Of a stretch of 64,000 nucleotides of DNA, positions 59,159 through 64,000 are shown piece after piece. The position numbers and the translations under genes were made by a program. The first letter of the stretch is position 1. Every line of letters starts with the position of its first letter. Below the pieces are notes generated by a model. The model saw only the letters and a list, made by a program, of their open reading frames with translations. It searched no databases and was not told where the DNA came from. The stretch is from Mesorhizobium sp. YM1C-6-2 (GTDB taxonomy: Bacteria > Pseudomonadota > Alphaproteobacteria > Rhizobiales > Rhizobiaceae): assembly GCF_003666685.1 (NCBI RefSeq), contig NZ_RCIZ01000002.1:268501-332500 (forward strand). The letters run 5' to 3'.

Positions 59159-60634
59159 TCATGCCGGTTCGTCGATCCTGCGAGCCGATGAACCGTCCGG
59201 CGCCTCGCCGTGGCGCAATTCCCGGGCAGCCGGTTCCCACCGTTCCTGGCATTGCTCCACCGACATGGTCAGCCGGGTGCCTGTAGACGCAGATGCGATC
59301 ACTATGGTTCCGCCGAGGCTTTCGATGCGTTGGCGCAGGCAGGCGAGACCAAGGCGTTCCTGCGGCACCGCGTCGGCGTCGAAACCCGGCCCGCGATCGG
59401 CCACCTCAATCGACAGGCAGCCGTTTTCGCAGCTCTGCGAGACCGACACGCCTTTGCCGCCGGCATGGCGGAAGGCGTTGGCGAGGCCCTCCTGCACGAA
59501 GCGGAAGGCGCAGATCTTCACCGCCGGATCAAGCGACGCGAGATCGTCCGAGACGGTCAGCGGCACCTTGGTCTTCGTGCGCTGCTCATGGGCCTTCACG
59601 GCCGCCACGAGGACTTCGGCGAGGCTCGCCGTCTCGATATGCGGCAGGGCGAGGCCGGCGGAAATCGCCCTGATCTCCTCCATGGCGTCGGCAAGGCTCG
59701 CCTTGATCGACTTCAACTCGCGGTCGCGGGCCGCCTTCGGCGACGCGCCGTCGCCAAGAACCCGGCTGCCCAACCGCAAGGATGCGAAGGCGACAAGCTG
59801 GGCGGGGCCGTCGTGGAGGTCGGCGCCCAACTGGCGCAGGAACCGCTCGTTGAAGGCGGTGGCCTGCTCGGAAGCCGCCTGCGCACGCCTGGCAAGGAGC
59901 TCGTTCGACCGGGCGAGGCGCGACAATTCATGGACACGCTGCTTCAGGGCCAGCCGCTGCGCCTCGATGGTGGCGCTGCCGCGAAAGACGATGGCGGCGA
60001 GCGTCAGGAAAAGCCCGAGCGTGACCACGACGACCGCGCCCCAGCCCTTGAGTCGGGCAAGATGAAGGGCCTGGGCGAAATCGGGAGCGTGCTCGTAGAA
60101 TTCGGAGACGGCGACGACCTCGCCGCTCCAGGGTTGCAGCATGGGGCTGTAGATCTCGAGAAGCGGCAGCCCTATCGACCGTTCCGAACCGCTTTCCGGG
60201 TCGTCCGCATGGCCGTATCCGGCGACGACCTGGCCTGAAAACGCCTTGGCGAGATCGGGGCCGGGCTCGAACCGCTTGCCGATCAGGTCCTGCTGGTTCG
60301 CATAGAGGATCGTGCCGTCGCGCCGCCACAGCCGGTAGGAGACGAGGCGCTCGCCGAGCTTACCGGCTGCCAGCGTCTCGTCGAGGGCATGCGCCACCAC
60401 GCTGTCCAGGTTCCGCACGGTGCGCATGTCCGGCAGGATCGGCGCGATGACGCTGTCGACATAGAGCGCCGTGGTCGCGGCGGCGTGGCGGGTGAGCGAA
60501 CGTTCGATGACGTTGGCGACGAGGGCGCCGACACCCAGCATGGCGACGAGCGAAACCAGCGTTCCCGCCAGCAGAAACTGCCTGGCCAGGGTGAAGGAAC
60601 GCCATCGGTCGAGCATTTTCGGTACAATGCGCAT
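59159..60634 (-). CDS. Sensor histidine kinase, NarX/DegS class (HisKA_3)
   Basis: 491 residues. Two membrane segments (about 17-42 and 198-216) enclose an extracytoplasmic sensor domain. The phospho-acceptor His274 is in GADLHDGPAQL, the dimerisation motif of HisKA_3. The ATP-binding domain has GLANAFRHAGG (N box) and DRGPGFD (G box). A coiled-coil lies between the second membrane segment and the His. It pairs with the NarL-type regulator downstream. The signal is unknown. Confidence 0.9.
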   Translation of the reverse strand: MRIVPKMLDRWRSFTLARQFLLAGTLVSLVAMLGVGALVANVIERSLTRHAAATTALYVDSVIAPILPDMRTVRNLDSVVAHALDETLAAGKLGERLVSYRLWRRDGTILYANQQDLIGKRFEPGPDLAKAFSGQVVAGYGHADDPESGSERSIGLPLLEIYSPMLQPWSGEVVAVSEFYEHAPDFAQALHLARLKGWGAVVVVTLGLFLTLAAIVFRGSATIEAQRLALKQRVHELSRLARSNELLARRAQAASEQATAFNERFLRQLGADLHDGPAQLVAFASLRLGSRVLGDGASPKAARDRELKSIKASLADAMEEIRAISAGLALPHIETASLAEVLVAAVKAHEQRTKTKVPLTVSDDLASLDPAVKICAFRFVQEGLANAFRHAGGKGVSVSQSCENGCLSIEVADRGPGFDADAVPQERLGLACLRQRIESLGGTIVIASASTGTRLTMSVEQCQERWEPAARELRHGEAPDGSSARRIDEPA

Positions 60635-60788
60635 CGGCTTTCAGTTCCAGCTAATGCAGGAGGCCGAACCGTCAATGCGCGGGCCGATACTCGGTTGCGC
60701 CTCAACGAACTGTTGGGGCAAGCGATCGACGCTTGAAAAACTTCATCCGTTGAACAATGCTCCCACGATCATATCAGGGCAGTGAACG

Positions 60789-62000
60789 ATGAATCTGAAG
60801 ACACGCGACCGGCTGAACGCTTTCCTCGACCTTCCGGATGTACCTGTCGAAAGCGCGACCACCGGTCCGCTCGCCGGGCTGACGCTCGGCGTCAAGGACA
60901 TATTCGACGTCAAGGGCAATCTGAGCGGCTGGGGCAATCCCGACCGGCTCGATGAGGCCGTTCCGGCGGCGGCAACCGCACCCGCGGTGCAAAAGCTGCT
61001 CGACGCCGGCGCGCGCTTCATCGGCAAGACGCAGACGGAAGAGCTCGCCTTCTCGATGCTCGGCCAGAACGTGCATTTCGCCCATCCGGTCAACCCGGCG
61101 GCGCCGGGCAGGGTGACCGGCGGCTCGTCGTCCGGTTCGGCCGCGGCGGTCGCCGGCGGGCTGGCGGACATCGGGACCGGCTCGGACACCGGCGGCTCGG
61201 TGCGCGTCCCGGCGAGCTTTTGCGGATTGATCGGGCTGCGCACGACGCATGGCGCGATCTCGCTCGAAGGGACGATGCCGCTGGCGCCGTCCTTCGACAC
61301 GTTCGGCTGGTTCGCCAAGGATGCGGAGATTTACGAGCGGGTGGGGGAGGTCCTGCTGGGCGCCGCCAAGGGGAAAGACAAGACGCCGCGCCTGATTTCC
61401 CTTCCGGCGCTGGACGAGCTCGTATCGGGACCGGCCGAGGCGAAGGCCTATGGCCGCATGCGCAACACGATCTCGAACGCGCTCGGGCCGGTGCATGCGG
61501 CGAAGCAGCCCTCCTTCTCCATCGACGAACTCTACTGGGCGATGCGCAAGCTGCAGGCATATGAGGCCTGGATGGCGCAAGGCGAGTGGATCTCGGCGGA
61601 GGGCCGGCGGATCGGCCAGGGGATCTACGACCGTTTCGCCTTCGGCAGGACGGTCAGCGCCGCCGAGGTGTCGGAGGAGACGAACAGGCGCGACGCCTTC
61701 CGCAAGGCGCTCGGCGACCTGCTCGGCGAGGACGGCATCCTGGTGCTGCCGACCGTGCCATGCGTGGCGCCGCTGGCGGACAGCTCGGACGAGGAGAAAG
61801 GAGCGTTCCGCGAGCGGGCGATAAGGCTGCTCTGCTGGTCGGGGCTTTCCGGCTTTCCGCAGATCAGCCTGCCGCTGGGGTCGATCGGCACTGGCGACGG
61901 AAGCGCGCCGTTCGGCATCTCGCTGCTTGGCCCGGCGATGAGCGACATGGCGCTGATCCGGCTGGGGCGCAAGGTGCTCGAAGCAGCCGGAAAGGCCTAG
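60789..62000 (+). CDS. Amidase signature family protein
   Basis: 403 residues. The Ser-Ser-Lys triad region is present: Lys in GVKDIFDVKG, GGSSSGSAAAVAGG, and GSDTGGSVRVPASFCG with the nucleophile Ser. The amidase signature is followed by a variable C-terminal half. The length is short-to-usual for the family. It hydrolyses an amide of unknown type. A LysR gene starts 3 bases after the stop on the same strand, so the two may be one operon with self-regulation. Confidence 0.88.
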   Translation: MNLKTRDRLNAFLDLPDVPVESATTGPLAGLTLGVKDIFDVKGNLSGWGNPDRLDEAVPAAATAPAVQKLLDAGARFIGKTQTEELAFSMLGQNVHFAHPVNPAAPGRVTGGSSSGSAAAVAGGLADIGTGSDTGGSVRVPASFCGLIGLRTTHGAISLEGTMPLAPSFDTFGWFAKDAEIYERVGEVLLGAAKGKDKTPRLISLPALDELVSGPAEAKAYGRMRNTISNALGPVHAAKQPSFSIDELYWAMRKLQAYEAWMAQGEWISAEGRRIGQGIYDRFAFGRTVSAAEVSEETNRRDAFRKALGDLLGEDGILVLPTVPCVAPLADSSDEEKGAFRERAIRLLCWSGLSGFPQISLPLGSIGTGDGSAPFGISLLGPAMSDMALIRLGRKVLEAAGKA

Positions 62001-62003
62001 ACG

Positions 62004-62903
62004 ATGGGCACGCTGACCCGCATGCGCGCCTTCATCGACGTGGTCGAGGCGGAGGGATTTTCCGCCGCGGCGCGCAAGATCGGGCGCTCCAAGGCGCTGC
62101 TGTCGAAATATGTGCGCGAGCTGGAGGACGACCTCGGCGCGCTGCTGCTCAACCGCACGACACGGCAGTTCTCGCTGACCGAGGCCGGCCATACCTACTA
62201 CAAGCGCGCCTCCGAGATCGTGCGCGAGGTGGACAGCCTGTCGGACGCGGTGCGCGAATCCTCGGGCGACGTCCGCGGCCGGATAAAGCTCTCGGCGCCG
62301 CGCACCTTCGCCGACGCGCCGATCGGCCAGTCGCTGATCGATTTCGCGGTGGCGCATCCCGAGATCGTGCTGGAGATCCAGCTCGACGACCGTTTCGTCG
62401 ATCTCGTGGAGGAGGGGTTCGACCTCGCCATCCGCATCACCAGGCTGGAGAACTCGTCGCTGATCGCAAGGCGGCTTTCGCCTTTCGCGATCAGGCTCTG
62501 CGCCTCGCCCGAGGCGATCGAGAAATACGGGGCGCCGGAGCGGCCGCAGGATCTCGCCGGCAAGCCCTGCGTGATCGACACCAACGGCCGCTGGCTCTCC
62601 AACTGGCCCTTCGTCGGCGAGGACGGGCAGATGTTCACGGTGTCCGTCAGCGGGCGGATCGAGGTGAACAGCCCGATCGCGGCGCGCGCGGCGGCGGTGT
62701 CGGGCCTGGGCTGGGCCGTGCTGCCCGACTTCATCGCCGAGCCGGACATAAAGGCCGGCCGCCTGGTGCCGGTGCTCGACGAAACCCTGCCCAAGGGCGG
62801 CGGCATCTTCGCCGTCTATCCGCACCGGCGCTACCTGCCGGCCAAGGTGCGCGTCTTCGTCGACTTCCTGGTGCAATGGTTCCGCAAGGCCGGCGAGGAG
62901 TGA
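62004..62903 (+). CDS. LysR-family transcriptional regulator
   Basis: 299 residues. N-terminal winged helix (AFIDVVEAEGFSAAARKIGRSKALLSKYVRELEDDLGALLLNRTTRQFSLTEAG) and an effector-binding domain from residue about 90. The group looks like that of AaeR/DsdC-like regulators with the MRAFIDVVEAEGF start. It starts 3 bases after the amidase and is on the same strand, unlike the usual divergent layout. Confidence 0.9.
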   Translation: MGTLTRMRAFIDVVEAEGFSAAARKIGRSKALLSKYVRELEDDLGALLLNRTTRQFSLTEAGHTYYKRASEIVREVDSLSDAVRESSGDVRGRIKLSAPRTFADAPIGQSLIDFAVAHPEIVLEIQLDDRFVDLVEEGFDLAIRITRLENSSLIARRLSPFAIRLCASPEAIEKYGAPERPQDLAGKPCVIDTNGRWLSNWPFVGEDGQMFTVSVSGRIEVNSPIAARAAAVSGLGWAVLPDFIAEPDIKAGRLVPVLDETLPKGGGIFAVYPHRRYLPAKVRVFVDFLVQWFRKAGEE

Positions 62904-63003
62904 GCGGACAGCAGGTCGCGGCGTTTGCCGCCGGCACGGTCCCATTTTCGCCAGCTTTGTGATAACGTTACGTTCCGGCGAACAAAGAGCGATTCAGGAA
63001 AAG
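62904..63003. promoter_or_regulatory. Promoter region of the DUF1007-NicO operon with an 8-bp palindrome
   Basis: About 100 bp. TAACGTTA is a perfect palindrome at 62963-62970, about 34 bases before the ATG. It could be a metal-regulator site, but I cannot match it to Zur or NikR consensus. The ribosome site is AGGAAAAG. Confidence 0.35.
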
Positions 63004-63651
63004 ATGCGGACCGCGACAACGGCCTTCGGACTTGCAGTCCTCCTTGCCTCGACGATTCCGGCGAGCGTGCATCCGCACGTCTTCGCCGAGGCGCGGCTCG
63101 ACGTCATCGTCAATCCCGACCAGACCGTGAAGTCGCTGCGGCATCTGTGGCGCTTCGACGATCTGTTCTCGTCGACGGTGCTGGTCGAATTCGACGAGAA
63201 CGCCGACCTCAAGCTCGACGACGCCGAACTGCAGCAGGTTTCGCAGACGGTCTACGACTCGCTCGCCGACTTCAACTATTTCCAGCTCGTTTCCGTCGAC
63301 GGCAAGGACGTCGCGATGAAGCCGCCGCCGCAACTGATGGCGAATTACGAGAACGACCAGCTCATCATCATGTTCGAGACCGAGCCGAAGGAGGGCCTGG
63401 CGCTGAAGGGCAAGATCGACTTCGGCGTCTACGACCCGACCTTCTACACGGCGATCGAGTTCCTCGACGACGACAACATGGCGGTGAAGGATCTGCCGGC
63501 GAGCTGCACGCGCGCCGTCATCCGGCCTGACCCGGACGAGGCGATAGCGCAGAACCAGGGCACGCTGACCGAGGCGTTCTTCAGCGACCCGTCGGGCAAC
63601 GACCTCAGCAAGATATTCGCGACGAAGCTGGAGCTGACCTGCAGCGGCTGA
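63004..63651 (+). CDS. DUF1007 family periplasmic protein
   Basis: 215 residues from ATG 63004. A signal peptide (TATTAFGLAVLLASTIPASV) is followed by HPHVFAEARLDV, the His-rich metal-like start of the DUF1007 family, and FDDLFSSTVLVEFDENADLKLDDAELQQV. The family is encoded next to Ni/Co (NicO/RcnA) transporters in many proteobacteria and is thought to help metal handling in the periplasm. The transporter gene starts 23 bases downstream. Confidence 0.85.
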   Translation: MRTATTAFGLAVLLASTIPASVHPHVFAEARLDVIVNPDQTVKSLRHLWRFDDLFSSTVLVEFDENADLKLDDAELQQVSQTVYDSLADFNYFQLVSVDGKDVAMKPPPQLMANYENDQLIIMFETEPKEGLALKGKIDFGVYDPTFYTAIEFLDDDNMAVKDLPASCTRAVIRPDPDEAIAQNQGTLTEAFFSDPSGNDLSKIFATKLELTCSG

Positions 63652-63674
63652 AGGCAGGCGAGGGGAGACGGGAT

Positions 63675-64000
63675 TTGCAAAAGACAACGGTCCGGATCGT
63701 CTTCGGCCTGCTCGCGCTGACCTATGTGCTCACGCATTTCATGGGACATGCGCATGCGCAGAGTTCGCTCGGCATCGGCACGGCCGAGACGGCGGTGCCT
63801 TCGACCGGGCTGTTCGCCGGCTGGCTGAACTGGATCAATGTGCAGCAGCAGGGTTTCTACCGGGCGCTGACCGGCGCGCTCAAGGGCATGCGCGAGGACG
63901 GCAGCCGGCTGTGGGTGCTCGTCGGCCTCTCTTTCGCCTATGGCGTCTTCCACGCCGCCGGGCCCGGTCACGGCAAGGCGGTGATCTCCTCCTACATGCT
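63675..64000 (+). CDS. NicO/RcnA-type nickel/cobalt transporter (5' part)
   Basis: TTG 63675, with GGGGAGACGGG upstream, starts a frame of about 108 residues that runs off the window. A signal/first membrane segment (VRIVFGLLALTYVLTHFMGHAHAQ) is followed by WVLVGLSFAYGVFHAAGPGHGKAVISSYML, the conserved HAAGPGHGK motif of the NicO family, with a His near the metal path. The remaining membrane segments lie beyond the edge. The call as importer or exporter cannot be made. Confidence 0.85.
   Translation, partial: MQKTTVRIVFGLLALTYVLTHFMGHAHAQSSLGIGTAETAVPSTGLFAGWLNWINVQQQGFYRALTGALKGMREDGSRLWVLVGLSFAYGVFHAAGPGHGKAVISSYM

Noticed and set aside
62963..62970. TAACGTTA as a Zur or NikR box
   Set aside because: The half-sites do not fit the rhizobial Zur consensus or NikR spacing; it is kept only as an unassigned palindrome.

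Overview
The window looks like a chromosomal segment of a Rhizobiales alphaproteobacterium of the Phyllobacteriaceae type (Mesorhizobium/Aminobacter-like). The evidence is high GC, a CpdR regulator, the rhizobial flhA-fliR gene order, DUF1236 proteins, many ABC transporters, a suhB-type small RNA, a probable speF-type decarboxylase leader, a ROSE thermometer before hsp20, and several dispersed palindromes of the kind scattered through rhizobial intergenic DNA. The genus is an inference.

Region 1 (1-18400) is accessory catabolism. It starts with the end of an acetone carboxylase gamma-like subunit, two short-chain dehydrogenases and an orphan betaine/choline-type binding protein. A sulfonate block follows: a TauABC-like transporter, an SsuD-like FMNH2 monooxygenase and its flavin reductase. 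Convergent to it is gntR-ubiD-ubiX (regulator, prenyl-FMN decarboxylase, prenyl-FMN synthase). Divergent from gntR runs an aldehyde dehydrogenase, a polar amino acid ABC importer, a FAD-dependent amine/amino acid oxidase and an HutF-like formimino deiminase. These look like one regulon for an unidentified nitrogenous, possibly imidazole-derived, substrate.

Region 2 (18581-28912) is a roughly 10.3-kb integrated element bounded by a perfect 67-bp direct repeat. The repeat on the integrase side is part of an intact tRNA-Val(GAC) gene; the far repeat is a truncated copy. The element carries a tyrosine integrase, a primase/helicase-type ATPase, a serine recombinase with a candidate recombination site, a small lipoprotein and a defence module: Vsr endonuclease, C5-cytosine methyltransferase, McrB-like AAA+ GTPase and a DUF2357 PD-(D/E)xK nuclease. 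The module resembles LlaJI-type GTP-dependent restriction-modification. It is the best candidate here for a little-described system.

Region 3 (28913-42171) is mostly core: cpdR, an N-formylglutamate amidohydrolase, a suhB-like sRNA beside hisN, a hicAB toxin-antitoxin pair with a clear operator, a lysophospholipase-like hydrolase, hsp20 under a sigma-32-like promoter and ROSE element, threonine aldolase, and glutamate synthase gltB-gltD.

Region 4 (42172-48015) holds palindromic repeats and two strong hairpins, then the flagellar export operon flhA-fliR with four small flagellar-type genes, then an SCP2 protein.

Region 5 (48047-64000) holds a GNAT acetyltransferase, ornithine/lysine decarboxylase with a long structured leader, a GFA-family protein, a Dpp/Opp-like peptide ABC operon, two DUF1236 proteins, a Gly/Asn-repeat protein, a NarL-type two-component pair, an amidase with a LysR regulator, and a DUF1007 protein followed by the start of a NicO-type Ni/Co transporter cut by the window edge.
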